From: Campylorhamphus procurvoides
Taxonomy: Eukaryota > Chordata > Aves > Passeriformes > Dendrocolaptidae
Length of the DNA: 64,000 nucleotides
Assembly: GCA_013396655.1 (NCBI GenBank)
Contig: WBMV01000295.1
Span: forward strand, 474,215 to 538,214
Direction: 5' to 3'
The notes beneath the pieces were generated by a model, which saw only the letters and a program-made list of their open reading frames with translations, searched no databases and was not told where the DNA came from. Positions 10,651 through 24,325 of this stretch are shown here, piece by piece (within the stretch, counting starts at the first letter, position 1; the number at the start of each line of letters is the position of its first letter). Both the position numbers and the translations under genes were made by a program.

Positions 10651-13600
10651 CTAGGCAGCATTATAGGTGGTCAATGGGATTTTGCCTAAATATTATCTCA
10701 ACTTTTTTCATTTTTTGCTCAGAAACAAACACTGTGAGGTAAAAAATGGGCACTTGCTGCAGTTTTCTCAGAACATCTGTTGATATTTGCAGCAAGACTT
10801 CATCTCTTAAAGAGCCAAGTAAGAAAATAATTTTCTTTTCTACAAGACCTCTTTACATGTAAACTGTAGCATCAGGGTTTGCTTGTAGCTTTTTACTTCA
10901 AGACTTTCTGGATCAGGACTGGTACGTTTAAGCTTGCAGAATCCACAGATGCCCAGTATCTTAGTTATAAAATGGTTAGTAAACTTACACTGAAGGCAGT
11001 AGCAAGAGGAAAGTAACAGGCCACAAAACAAGTATTTGGACTATGTTAAATATTCAAATCCGGAGAATTTTTTAGAACTCTCTAAATAGTAAGTCCTTTC
11101 TGGAATTTGGCTCAACAAATAAAATCAGTTTAATGTACAGGATTAAAAAAATTGGTCTCATTTTTGTTAAGCAAAGATGTTTGAAGGACTGTTGTCCTTG
11201 TATAGTGAAGAGCAAATATGGATTTTAAATACAGAGTTTATCAGGGTCTCTTCTTTTCTGGAACTTGGAACAATAAAGAAAATCAGAGAACATTCTTCAA
11301 ATAGCCTTGGATAACTTTGCTAGAAGAGTAGGACTTCTGCAGTTTATTTAGTGTGCTGTTCAGGGGTGAACTCAAACGTGCCTCTACCAGGCATTTAATG
11401 CAAAGCAAATTGCCAGGGCCTTCAGGTTGTACACACTGGAATAAGCAGGAGGGCTCCCACTGGTTTCAGTGTGCTTGGAGTCAGGCAGGGAAAATGAGAT
11501 CCTGGCAATTCTCCAAGGCAAGCTGATGGCAAAACTCCCATTGCTTCACTAAGGACAGGATTTCACATAAGGTTTTACTAAGACTTTATTCCCACAAAGA
11601 TTTTATCCTCAGAAATAAAGAATAGCAGGAGGTGCATCTCATTGGGCCCCTGCTCTTGCTGTTTAGGTGGAAAGAACTTAAATGCCATAGTCAGGTCTGG
11701 CTTTAGCTCCCTGGCTGGGGATGGGAGATGGCCTTCAGGAGCTTTATTAGTCAGCATTAGGAGATGGAGCCTTTCATGAGGAGGTGTTTACAGCCTCTGA
11801 CTGTATAGAATCTGCAAAGTGACACACTGGTGGGACCATGCTGTGTAAATGATGGCTATGGAGAGGAAGGATCCTTCCTTATATCCTCCTACTAGCTGTG
11901 CTCATTCACCTACATCTCAGAATCATGGAGGGGGGCAGATGAGTTCTGAATCCCAAGGAGCAGTGTTACTGTTTAGTTTGTTCCTTTCTGTTCTTGGCAT
12001 ATGATAGCAAGTTGGACAAATTGCTTTTAAACCTCAAGACCCTCCCTAGGATTTATTGGATCCCTGAGCCAAGCTTTTCTAGGTCCTAGAGCTGCTGACA
12101 TGTCTCCATGCACTCCTGAACACCAGTGACTCTTCTGTCTGTGGTGAATGCATTGGAGAGAAGATTGCAGCATCTTCTGTAAAAGCACTTAGAGTGCAAC
12201 CTTTGCATAGTGTCCATTTTGATTTGTTGTCTGTAGACTAATGTTGGAGATGATTTGAGCAAAATTAGCAAGTTTTTTCTTTCATAATTTTGAGACTTGC
12301 TGTCCAAATATGATACTTGAGCTGGTTCTGATTCCACAGAAACAACCATAGACTTCTTTGCTTTGATTTTAATAAATGATGGATTGGTTCATCTGTTTAC
12401 ATTTCAGTAATTATGAGTATAATCATGTGTGGCTGTAATTACTCCTGTGCCTAATTTTCACTCTGGTTAAAGGCAGAAGGAAGTTATCAAATAAAAAATG
12501 GAAATGGTTTGTTCCCAGATATGGAATCCTGTTCTTGCATGTAAAAAGTTGGATGACAGACTAGATGAAACGCAGATCTCTTCTGGGAGGCCTTTAGCTA
12601 TTGTGTAGCTGAAAAAAAAAAGTATTTACAATATATGTTCCTCTCAGATTATGTTTTGGGTGTCTTTTGGAGAAGACTTCTCTGTGGTTTTTTTGAGGGA
12701 CATCCATCTGCCTGAAAATCACAAAGCTCTGGGAACAGCTGTGCCTTCATATTACAAGAATATCTGTCTGTAAATGAAAGAAAGCAAGGAGAGGTACAGT
12801 GTGGTTCTACTGGGCATGGGATGAGGCTTTTTCCACAACAGCGCCCATTTTCACTCAAAAGGCAGAATGTACTTTTGCAACTTTCTTTTCTGAAGCCTTT
12901 AAGTTGGGAGATTCTTAAACTGATTTAATTTCTGGATCTTTTTATAAATAAATGGCTGCCTTGTATGGGAAAGCATGGAGGTAATTTAAAAATGTTTTCT
13001 TTGCCTTATGATAATATTTCTAACAGTGATGAAGGTGTTGTCTAAGTTGACAAAATATTGCACATTATCCTTTTGCCTTTGTGGGACTGCTTTAAAAAGG
13101 CTCTTTGGGATGTGGAGTGGGAAAACCCCTTCATTTTTCATTCAGTAAGGCCAGAACTAGAATACAGATGCAGAGAAGTGTTCCTGGAGCTTTTCCCTTT
13201 GAGTGCCTGCAGTGTCTAAGGGGAACATAGACACCACCATTAACAAGAGAGAGAGAGCTGTGTTGCATTTCAAGAACTGGGCAAACAGAATAAACTTGGA
13301 GAGGAGATGTGAGGAAAAGAGGAGACTCAAAGCCTTGAACCTTTGGTTAATGAACCATCTCCATCCTGTAGTAGAGTCCCTCTAACAATTCCTGAATAGT
13401 TATTTCCTAGCTGTGGCACTGAGGGACACTGCATATCTCCAGTCTTCCCTTTCCCTGCCTCGTCTGTGCACTCGATGACTGGAAAGCTGCAAACTGGCTG
13501 AAGTCCCAATGGTTTCATGGCAATCAGCAGTTTCCTGCAGGCTTTGCAGGGTGTCCTGATGTGAGGGCTGGAATGATGAGCTATTTGGTCTGCACCGATG

Positions 13601-15933
13601 GCTGGGTCTGTGGTCACTGCCAGAGTGCAGTGGGAAAATCAGCAGGGTCTGTTGCTGAACCTCAGGTGGGATTTCCCTCTGGAGGGGCTCACTCCCTGTA
13701 CCTCCGCTCCTTTTATCTGAAGTTCTTTATTTATTCTGAGATAGGAACCTTATGATAAAGACCCCATGTGCCAATTTATTCTAATTATTAGACCTGTAAC
13801 ATTGGCCTGTGCTGTGCTAAAGCCATCACATTGCATGGCACAGCTTGATCTGCCCCTTCACAGCACTTCACCAGGTCGGCACCTTACAGACAGACAGTGA
13901 CACAAAGGGAATTGTACCCTTGCAGGCAAAGGTTTGGTTTTTGGAGCCTGGGCAGGTCCTGGCAATGATGGTGTGATTAGGTGGCCTTTGGAAGGGAACG
14001 AGACTCAGGAGGACCAAGCTGCCCAGGAATCCCTGTTGCTGGGGTGCTCTTTGCAGTGGGCCACGAGGGGGAGGTAGATGCTGCCTTATCCTCCAGGAGG
14101 ATCACACGCAGCAAGGAGATGCAGCTGGAGTGATACCTGGGCACAGCGGGGCTCGCTGGCCAGAACCATCACACTCAGACCTGTGATGAGCTGCTCAGAC
14201 CTTGCTCATCAGCAGTCAGACTCACAGGGTGTTCAAACAGGGGCAGTGTCACTGCCACCCATTTCACAGGTCCAAAACTATGATATGAGCCAACAAGGCT
14301 TATGGAGAAGAATGGGGTGACAAGGCACTGGATGCCTGTCTGTGGCCTGGGATGATCTGTATGTGGCAAAGGTTCCTTCCTCATTTTGTCCTCACACTCA
14401 CTTGCTAGAAAATACCTGAGCTTTTACAGCACGGTCATACTGTGTGCTATTCTGCTGTTCCTTGATGCTCAAAGGAAGACTTTTGCAGTCCTTTTGTTTC
14501 AGGCGCTGTAGATAATTTTTCAGCTCCCCTCACATGGGAACTTGCCTAAGCTGAAGTTTTGCTGTGCTTGTTTAGAGAGCTGTGACCCTTCTTCAGAAAT
14601 GCTAGTGTTGCCCTTGGTTTTCAGCAAAGAGAAGATAAGCACATATTTACAACTTCACATAATTATATTTTATGATAACCTGATGCTAATGTGAAGCCCA
14701 CATTGTACATAAGAATCTAATTGTGTACTTCCTGTTGAATAATGCAAGACAGTAGCAGTCATTAGCCTTGTACTGTCTGAGAATGCAAGGCTCTTCCCTT
14801 TGTGCAAAGCGCATAAACAGAAGACAAAGAAATAAAATCTTACAAGGTTGTCATTTTCCTTTCTCAAATCAGAAACAGTGTCTTAGTGAATCAGTTTCCC
14901 AGTACTGAGCACTCCCTGGTGTGCCAGATACTTAAAGGAAGGGTGTAAAACATATTGTATCAACTAGCAAGTCGCATTGGCTTCTTTGAAACCAGTGGGT
15001 GTACTAAATGCCCATCTGGTTTGGAAATGCTGACCTTGGTCTGACACTCTGTATGTGCTAGTGGCCTCAGCCAGTCCCCCAGGGCTCTGCTGATGTGGGG
15101 AAGTGGAAGGAGAGGAAAGAAAGGAAACACTTTATGTTGAGGCTGAAGGATAGAAAGAATGGGAAGCAGCAAATGGACCAGCATTGTTGGTAACACCACC
15201 TCTTTCTGGGTGACCACTTTTATAGAGTTCTGCAAAGTGCCCATGGCCAAATTATTCCAGGTTCACTTGCAGATTCAAGTTCAGGACATTGTGTGAGGTC
15301 TTGATATTCAAAGCTCCTTTCAGTAAGGAACCTTCCTCAGGGTAGGAGAGGGTAGGAGGAGGAAGAGGAATTTTGTTTGAAGCAGAATACAAGGCACAAG
15401 AACCTGCTGACCTAGTTCATGAATGAAATTTGCTAAAGGCCTGCAATGTTTTGGCAAGGTTGTGAAAACCATTGTTTTCGAATATCTGAACCAAGTTGTG
15501 GTTACTCAGTGCTTCTGCAAATCCAGGCTTTAGTATGGGGCTAAATTTAGACAACTGAAACATATCTCTACAACAAGTGGAACTTACTAAATGGAATGAA
15601 ATAACAGATCAAAGGTTTCCTGATCTGTGCTTCAGTCTTCCTCTCTGTCCCACTGGTGTTCAGGGGGCAAAGGAATAGAATAGAGGGGATCTTCTTCCTA
15701 ATATAATCTCCCAGCAGGAGAGAATTTTCCTTTTTAGTAGGCAGAAGCCTCGGAGAGAGATTAAAAGAGGCCTGAAGGTTAGCCTTATCCCCAGTGGATC
15801 ACATATTGAGTGCTGGCACTGGGAACAGTGGCAGGATTTAATTCCTAGCGTGTTTCCTCTGTCTGTGCTGTGGCAGTCACATCCCACTTATAAACAGTTC
15901 TTATCCTATTATATTCTCTCTGGTGGGATTCAG
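10651..15933. other. Non-coding stretch, nothing identified
   Basis: No gene is recognised in this interval. Two neighbouring pieces at 11452-11480 and 11525-11562 (GCTCCCACTGGTTTCAGTG and GCAAAACTCCCATTGCTTCA) look like worn copies of the recurrent old-repeat motif. A run of 10 A lies at 12612-12621. Weak MIR-like similarity near 13880-13930 and 15610-15650 is too poor to call. Short frames on both strands have no recognisable domains. Confidence 0.55.
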
Positions 15934-16047
15934 ACTTGCACTGTGGGAGATGTGGGTGGTGCCATGGACTTGGACATCCTTCCTGTCTTTCAGCAGATCT
16001 TGATGGTACATGTACCTGACAAGCAGCAACTCCACAGCCTTGAGCAG
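15934..16047 (+). other. Exon-like segment (candidate only)
   Basis: The segment lies between an acceptor-like TTCAG at 15929-15933 and a donor-like CAG/GTAAAA at 16045-16053. It is open for exactly 38 codons in the phase of a longer frame (15850-16221). An alternative and stronger acceptor, CCTTCCTGTCTTTCAG, ends at 15993 or 15996 and would give a short exon of about 51-54 bases. The translation resembles no protein known to me. Spurious acceptor-donor pairs of this quality occur many times in 64 kb, so confidence is low. Confidence 0.12.
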
Positions 16048-19000
16048 GTAAAAGGCCTAAAGGAGGCAAGAGTGGCTGCCCCACACAGCTCAGGTTTGAG
16101 AGGGTATTGTTATGTGTGCCAGTCTGCACTGGGAGCACCATCTGCCAATGGAGGAGCAGCTCTGCCTCGCTATTGTTCCCACTTCTGGCAATCTCACTAT
16201 TTGCAATCACCATCGGGCTAATTGTTATGAGAAGTGCCACTCTGCTTCACACATCTGATGTGTGTTGATTGTAGTTGTAGAACAGAACAATTTACAACCT
16301 TCTGCTTCCTGTCTGTATGAAAGGGATGTTTCTTTTCACCCTTGTGACAACTGAGAAATTAAAAGCTGTCCCAACTGGGACTGTGCATGATCTAAGTCTC
16401 GGGCCTGTCCATTGTGTCACAGAGCTCCCTTTGCTCCTTTGGGGCAAGCTGTGCAAGGTAAGGGTTTGCTCATAAGTGTGGTCTATTGTGCCTTCAGATT
16501 GCAAGAGTGAATTTCTAAGAATTCAGAATGTATGTATAATTTTCCAGGCTCTGAAGGTGCAAACCATTGTGTCTGCAGTCAACTTAATGGGATTTGGAGG
16601 GAGTATGGGCACAGCAGAGGTGTCGGTCCCTTGCCTGGGTCACCTGGTCAGACTGGCCCCTGGTGGAAGCACTGCAGTCATGGTGCTGCTCTGAGGCCAA
16701 AGTGCTCTTCTGTGGCCCAGCCTTAAGAGGACAAGAAGGATGCTCCTGAGCAATTTTTGTAAATGGGTCTGTGTGATGCGAACACAGAAAAGATTAAAGT
16801 AGCATAAGTTTGGTTGCTTTTTCCATGAGCTGAAAGTTTGATTTGCTGTTCAGTCTCATGCAGAGTATGAGTGGTTTGGGAGAGCTCCATACCCTTTCCT
16901 TTTCCTCACGTTCTTTCCAGTCCTGTGTCAATCCTAAATTCCAGGCTGTTTGGCACTGCCAAATGCACTGCTTACATGCAGGTCAGGTGGAGTGCACTTG
17001 AGACTGGCATTGCTGACATACTGCTGCTGTCTGTCTTTGCTGTGAGTTACTGCCTGCCACTGCTCGTTGGTTTCCTTCCTGATTTGGGTCAAATGTTTAT
17101 ATGTAATAAAGTCTGTGAGTAACATAACCAGCATTATGAGCTCTCCTTGTATCTGTAGGCTGTCTAAAAAATGGTCAATAAGATTTTTCTTAATGGCAAA
17201 AGCAATATCTCATGTTTCCAGGGTCGCATTTCTATCTGTACTATGTGCAGGCTGCAAGGTGAGGAAGGGTTTTCCTCTGGGGCTGTTTCATGCTGTGTTT
17301 ACCTTTCCTACTACACATCTGCTCTGGTGTAAATGGGTTTTTGGATAGATTTGTATCTCATCTGAGAAGCTAACTCCCTCTTTTGGTAATTTATCTCTCT
17401 CATTTTTTTCTTCTTCTTTTATTTTGTCTTTTTTCTTTTCTCCTAACCTGAGCAAGAACAATTTTACCTGGCTCAGTGTCAGATCTTTGAAGAGGAACAT
17501 TTTAAATATGGTTATTTGAGGATTTTAAAGCAGCAATTCTGAGACATATTTAAAAAGAATATTATTTTTCTTACTGGGAGGAGGAAGCAGGGTATGTGTT
17601 TTTCTGTCAGATTGTTGAGCTCTCTCCTTTCCCAGGCTGAGACTGCTTGTGTTTTCCTCTCATTTTTTAATGCAAATGCTTCTTTTACAGACTTATTTAA
17701 TACTGGTTAGTGTTTTACAACTCAGAATTTATTGTCCAGCCCTTAGTCATTCCCAGAAATAAAGCTGTGCTCTTTAATTGCGAGGGGTGGTCCCCACAGT
17801 TGGTGTGAAGTTGAAAGCAGACTGTGCCCACCCGCAGTCGCTCCTCGAGGTGAGGAGGGGCTGTTTCCCCAGATTTGCCTGGCTGGACACTTCACCTGAA
17901 CTTCAAAAAGGAGACAAGGTGCTTTTAATGGTCCTAGCACGTACTTAAATACTTCTGTGAATCTAGATTTTGATTCCTTAAGGCCATGTTTTCTTGAAAG
18001 TCCCTGGGGCTTGGCTCGTTTGTTGAGGTGTCCCAGGCCACATGCCCTGATGCCTATGAAAGTTGTACAAGTCTACCCACATAAACAGCATGTAATACTA
18101 GGGTTGACAAATGAAATGTGTGTTTTTTAAAAAAAAGCAAACGAAAAAAGTACTGTCAAAAAGCACCCTAAGAGTTTTAGCAGTTGTATGAAAGGAAAAA
18201 AATTGTGGAAGAGAATGGATCTGATGGGCAACATCACAACGTGTTTTCTGGGAAATGGCTGGAAATGGCATGCAGCAACATTTTCTAATCCTTCAGGAGC
18301 AGAGAAAAGGCTTTCAGCTCACTGCTTGTAGCACTTACATGTTGTGGTTTTATCCTGAAATACCAATAATTTAATATTTAGCTGAGTGTAAATGTCTTTG
18401 GAAGCAAGAGGGTAAGAATGGCAGCCTACAGTCTGGCAGGCTTGGTGTTTTAGTCCTGGTTTTTATTTGATGTTTGAATGTGATGAAAATGGCCTTGATA
18501 CATCAATAACAAATAGCTTCTCTGACCTTCTGAAATAAAGAGGATGAGTTGGTGTTCTGCAGAGTGACATCTTGTGCATACAGTTTTTCTTTGGATGGTT
18601 TTGTCCTTTGTCATTCACATCCCACATGGTTAGCTGGAGCACTGCTGTTTTGGAAGATGAAGAATTCTTTCCAAATGATTCCTGTTTATGCTACTTAATT
18701 TTTTCAAACAGATCAGTGTATTGACTTAGTAACTCTGTAGTCACTGGAAAGAAGGATGAATCCCATGAACACCAGCGACTAAATCTGTCAGGCAGAGAAG
18801 CAGGGATTTGTGTTACAGAGAAGTGGTGCTGTCCTGAAGTCCATAATCCATGTAAGCCTTTGTCTCAACACCCATTAGATTGTACATCTTGCTGGGGAGC
18901 CTTTACCCTGAGTGAGACATGTCCTTTCCTTTAGGGACAGCTGGGCAGCCGTGCCTTCTGCTCCCCGAGCACGGGGCCAGGCTCTGGCCATGGGGCTGAT

Positions 19001-22000
19001 GCAGGAACATGCTCCAGGGCTCGCTGTTTCCCAGGGAAATCTGCAATATTGGATTCCCAGATGTTCCTGTGCTGTCTTGGCAAAGCTAGAGAAAGAAGTC
19101 ACTGGGTAATAGCATTTCCAACATGACAATCTTAGCAAGTTTCTATTAACTATTCCACAAAACGTATAAATTGACCCTTTTGTTTTCTTAATCTCAAAGT
19201 AATGAAGAAATTCCGTCTCCTTTCCAAACCAATATGCACAAAGAGCCCGCTCCTTTCTGGAAAGATGGAATGCAGCGGGCAGATTTCCTTGAAAGGACTT
19301 AATTTTGCAAACCCTACAGATGAATTTCAAGCCTACCTCACTCTTGATATATCATCTAGGGGAGAAGTTGTGTCTTACTCTAGTTTTTGTTTTGTTATTG
19401 TGTCACTGTTTTGCACCAGTAGCTTTTGGTGTGCTGTCTTCCCGAACTAGTGTTATAATCCCACTTCTCCCTTTCTGTTCACCACAAATGAAGACTCCAG
19501 TTAAACATCTACTCACTTCTCCTTAAATGTTTCCAGCTGAGAGACAAATCAGACCTGTATCATTTTCATTTGGTAGCTGTCAATGCCATTTTCCTGGGAG
19601 GTGCTCTTTGTGAACTGTGACCATGACTGGTTTGTAGCTATCGCTTTCAGACACACCACGCTCTTCATTGTCAGAGCCAGGAAATATGTCTTAGCCTAAT
19701 TATGGTGTTTGTGAGGAACAGACTGATCAACTGAGTTCTAGTTTATTATTTCCAAAGATAGACTTAAATAGATGTATGTACATACTGTGGTGGCTCTTTG
19801 TGTGGTCAGGGGAGATGACAGTGGAACCTGAGAGGAAGGAAGTGGCCTGTGGATGTCAGAGCTCTTGCTGCTGGTTTGTATCCGGCACTGACCAAAGGAA
19901 GTGGCTGAAGGATATTGGATATTTTGCCCCACTTGACTTAACCAGGCGTGTTTTGACCTGTGGTTTTTTGGAGATGATTAAACTGCAGCACTTCTTTACA
20001 GCAGTTCACTGCAGCAGTTCCTTACACAGGCTTTTATAGTTGATGTAGTACAGGCACAAATATGGACCAAGGTTTGTTTTTAGTCATAAAGACAGGTTGC
20101 CTTTTGGAGGCTGATTTTCTGGCTTCTCATTAGAAATTGGCTCCTAAAATATCAGGTTGCTCTATGCTAAAGAGTCAATACCTGCCTGCACAGTGGGATT
20201 GTGAAATAGTTAACACTACTCAACTAAGGTGCATCTGTTGTGTGTGACAGTGGCAGGGTAAGAATAGTGATGGTCACGTGTTTTATAAGGAAATCTCCTA
20301 CTCTGGGATTTGAGCATTGCATTCCCTGCTACCACAGAGTCTCCTTTTCTTCTCTGTATGTTATGAGGACTAAGTAGAGAGTTTTGCTCAGGTGACCTTT
20401 TCCCCTGCAGAAAGGAATAAATAAAATCCATAGGGAGTTTTGTCAGAGTCCCTCTGCTGAAGAGAACTTTACAATGTTGAGAAGTCAGCTAGATTAAAGG
20501 ATCAAAGCAGCTTTCTGAAATTTCAGGGCTCAGAGTTCTTTTCTGACTGTAAATAACGTATTGCAAGTTTATCACAAAGGAATATACTACATAATGGATG
20601 GTAGTGAAAATCCATCAAATTACTCAATTAAATAAGTAATCTCCAGAAGAAAAACATGTATTTTCAATGGGTTACAACTCAGAGGCAATGCTTCATCATT
20701 TTGTCTTTGAGTGTGTTCTTTAATGAAATTACCTTTTAGTGGAATTGATGCAATGTATGTTTTCATACACAGTGGTAATTTATTGGGGTAGAGTCGAGGC
20801 CTTTTCTGGAAATACTGACACTAAAGTGAGTCAACTGCCCAGAAAAACACTGATCACCTACATAGCTTTGAGTTCTGTATTTACAGTGGAGATCCTAGAG
20901 GCAAGAATAGCACATGTATATGCAATTTTGACCTTATTCTCAGTGTCTGCTCTTACATGGTGGATATTTCTAGTCTGTTCCATGTCTGAGAATGGGTAAG
21001 AACTGTTTGAAAAGTTCTGCTGCTCATATTTGTCTTGCTGGGTTTAATGAGTGCCTTTTCACAGGGCTGTGCTAATTGACTTAGCTCAGATTCCCCTCTG
21101 TGTGAGGGTCAAGTCCTGAGGGTGGCTCTGTAAACACTGTGCACCTCATGCCAGAAATGGTCTTTGGAAAAGCAAAACAACACAAGTGTGTGCATGCTGC
21201 TTACCCGAGGAAAAGTGAAGTCAGTCTGGTCAGCAGTAAGAGCTTCTCTTTTATTGGAGCTTCTGTTATTTCAGGACAAAATTCCAAACGGAAATGGAAA
21301 GCTGAAATACCAATATTCACTGCACTTTGAAAGTGAAAAGTGTCAAATCAGGTCTACCACTTCTTATTAGGACAATATCATAATGGTTATTCAAATTAAA
21401 TAGTTTTAATTGAAATACTGATTTAAACCCATTTTGAATTTGTATTTTAGTGTGGTGTTTAACTTTTATGCTTAAATATTAATTTCTGAATCTATGCTGA
21501 AATATATCAAAATGAAACACATTTTCCACATTGAAGTAAAATGCTCTGATAGCCCTGCAAAAAAGGGAAGTAAAAAAAGGAACAGTTTGATTTTATATTC
21601 AGCTCTTAACCTATTTCTCAGACAAAGCTAACTTCACAAGCTCCTTTCTTCATAAATAGAATATGAAGACTGTGGAAAGCTTCATTCTAAACCCGTGTCC
21701 TTGAATCCAGATGAGATGCACTGCTTGACCCTGAGGTTATTGAGGTGCCAAGTGTGTCGAGGTGGTTCTTTCTTTTACCCTTTCGGGAACTCTCTTTCCC
21801 AGCTCAGACCTGTGTGCATCCAGGCTGTGCAGTGCCCCGTGCCTGAGTGTGGTGGAAAGCAGAAGTGTGGCATTGGCTCTGGGTGACTGTGGAGAGATGT
21901 CACTGTCACTGCCTGCCCAAGGAACTACTGTTGTGTTTAACATGGGGCACTCAAGCTGTGGACAGCTTTTAAGAAATCAGTGATTTTCACATCTCTAAAC

Positions 22001-24158
22001 TCTGGTGGTGTTCAATGGAAAAGTGGAAGCTCAAGTGGAAACATCTCTCACTTTCCTCCAACTAGATATTTTTATTTCTACTTCTTTCTGCTTATTTCAC
22101 CAAATACCTTCCACTGGCTCATCTTGACCTTTCAAGGACTTGGTGTTACAGCTTTTGCTCCTCAAAAAACCTTCCTGGGGTTTTGAACAATGGGATAGAA
22201 GTGGTGGCCAAGACAGCTCAGACCATTAGAGTGATCACCTGTCGTCTTTTATCACGGGTAATTTTTCTCTAGCCAAGCTGCCTACTGTTGTTTGTCCCCT
22301 TCTTGTTCACAGAGCTACAAATTTAATCAGTGAGTTGGAAAGTTTTCAGGGCTGGTAGGAACATCCTGCTTGCTCTACGTTCAAATTTAGGCTATGTGGG
22401 GCATCTTCCCATTTTTGGCAGACTCTGACTCATTTTGTCAATGCAGGGAGATGAAGAGTAAATGGAATCATTATATCTAAAGCTTTTCTGCTGTTTCTCT
22501 TCAGAAAACACCTGCAAGCCACAGCTTCACTGTGTCATGTCAGGGATCCTGATTAAACCAAAGTTAATGCTCTTTTTTGACCCCTGACATAGGACAGAGA
22601 GAGGTGGTATCTTTGAACAGATTGCTTACCGTGTTCTGATGTGTTGCTTTGGGCATTGTACTTAGTGGCATCACCAAAATAAAGCCCCCCACATCATCAT
22701 CCTAAGCTAAACCTGTCTGAATCCAGACTTTTCATGAAGCACCTTATGTCTCACCTGTAACAGGCAGACTTGATGCTGTCTTTACCTCAGATGGCATTTT
22801 GTATTTAGTGCCCCAGTTGTGCTGCGTTTTCTTCTTTAGGAATCTCCATATTTCACCTGCCAAATTGCAGCTCAGGTTGAAGGGAAGCACTGTGAGTATC
22901 CAATTTCTACCACAGGTTACCCTAATGACATTGAGGGACTGTTCAATATGCTGCAAAGTCCACTAGAAAACAGCATGAGGCAAAACAGATGGAGAATGAT
23001 ATGCATGGTGGCTGATTGTATTCCAACCATGTCATCCTTTTATTTTTAATTCTTAAAAGTAAAAATACCCTAAGCAGGAAACATACATTAAATCTTCTTT
23101 GCCTACTGAACCTGCTCATCCAAATCAATGATCATAAACCAGCAATTATCAGTGGCAATTTCAGGGGAACTGCAGGGCTTGGGGCATGTGTATGAAATTA
23201 CAAAGTTAATGCAAAGAAACCTCAGGGTGGTTCCCAGAGAGCCAGGGAGGCTTCTCTCATACTGTGATTACCGCCAGGCAAAATTCGATCCACCTCACTA
23301 TGTTCAGTCTTGTTATTCTCATTGTTCACTTAATCACTTTGTGGTACTTAAGTTTTTGGACTTGGATTGTTTTAACTGTCATTTTTTTGTTCTGGAAGAA
23401 TGTTAATGATAAATGCAGTAATTCAAAGGATGTGGTTATGACCTGAGGGAGGAAGAACACGAGTTTGGACTTGTGCCTCCACACACGTGCATTTCAGGAC
23501 AATTCCAGAAGTGTTCCGTGCAGAGGGGGAAGCAGTAACTTCCCCATTAGTTTGGACCATTCCCTATCCTCGTTACAACTGCACTTGCAGCCTGACTCAA
23601 ATACATGGCAGCTGCCTGCCAGCACTTGGCATGAAACCTTTGCAAACAACCTGTTTCGTAAATAAGTTAGTGTTTGGTACAGTTGAACCAGAAATTTTCC
23701 CTTTGTGGTTTTCCTCCATGTCCTTGTTCTCTTTCTCTTTAGTCAGAGAGGCCTTGACTCGTGTTCTTATTTGGCTATTCTGCTTCCAGTTCAAATGGGA
23801 TAGATTACTGCTTGGCATTAGGTATTTGTGAAATAACTTTCAAGTAATTCCACCCCAGGAACCTGGGGGATGTCTGCAGAGAGTGATGGTGTCATTAAAA
23901 AAGTACAGTGGGCTTGGACAGCAGCAGTGCCAAACTGCAATATTCAGAGCGAGCTGGGAGTGAGCTCCAGGATTAAGAGTTTCTGAGTGGGTTCCTGAGT
24001 TAAGCACCTAAATCAGTGACCTGCCTTTCAAAACAAATGAGCCTCTGACAGATTTCATTACCTTTAATTCTCCTCTCTCTCAGTTCGCCTGTCACGTGAA
24101 CGGGATGCTTTAGCTCACTGCTGGGGTACAGCACGGCTCGATTCCTTTGTATTTTGTA
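16048..24158. other. Non-coding stretch, nothing identified
   Basis: About 8 kb without a recognisable gene or repeat. A polypyrimidine tract with few interruptions lies at about 17392-17446. The largest frame (minus 18875-19330, 151 codons) shows no domain I recognise and lies partly in GC-richer DNA, so I treat it as chance. The interval at 20540-20760 and the one at 21370-21660 are AT-rich and unremarkable. Confidence 0.55.
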
Positions 24159-24325
24159 ACAGTGAAATGGTAGTCTAAGGTTAAAGCACTGACATGAGAC
24201 TAAGGATACTGGGATTTCATTTCTGAATAAACCACAGAGTACATGTGACCCTGGGCAACTCATTTGATCTGTCTGTGCTGTGGTTTTCAGTTGTAAAATA
24301 GGGCATATCCTATCTTTCACACAGC
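24159..24325 (+). mobile_element. MIR-like ancient tRNA-derived SINE
   Basis: The order of landmarks follows MIR elements in plus orientation. A tRNA-like head has GTAGTCTAAGGTTAAAGCAC, then TACTGGGATTT at the place of the B box. The conserved core follows with TGTGACCCTGGGCAACTCAT, TTGATCTGTCTGTGCTGTGG, and TTTTCAGTTGTAAAATAGGG. Divergence is high, consistent with an insertion older than birds. This is the clearest old SINE in the window. Such copies are inert, but some MIR-type cores have been recruited as enhancers. Confidence 0.75.

Noticed and set aside
13870..13950. Weak MIR-like words (CACCTTACAGACAGACAGTG)
   Set aside because: Only one block matches; order of further blocks not found.
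15605..15655. Weak MIR-like words (TCTGTGCTTCAGTCTTCC)
   Set aside because: Block order is inverted relative to a MIR core; probably chance.
23840..23855. miR-26-like word TTCAAGTAATTCC
   Set aside because: Match ends after the seed region and no hairpin is visible.
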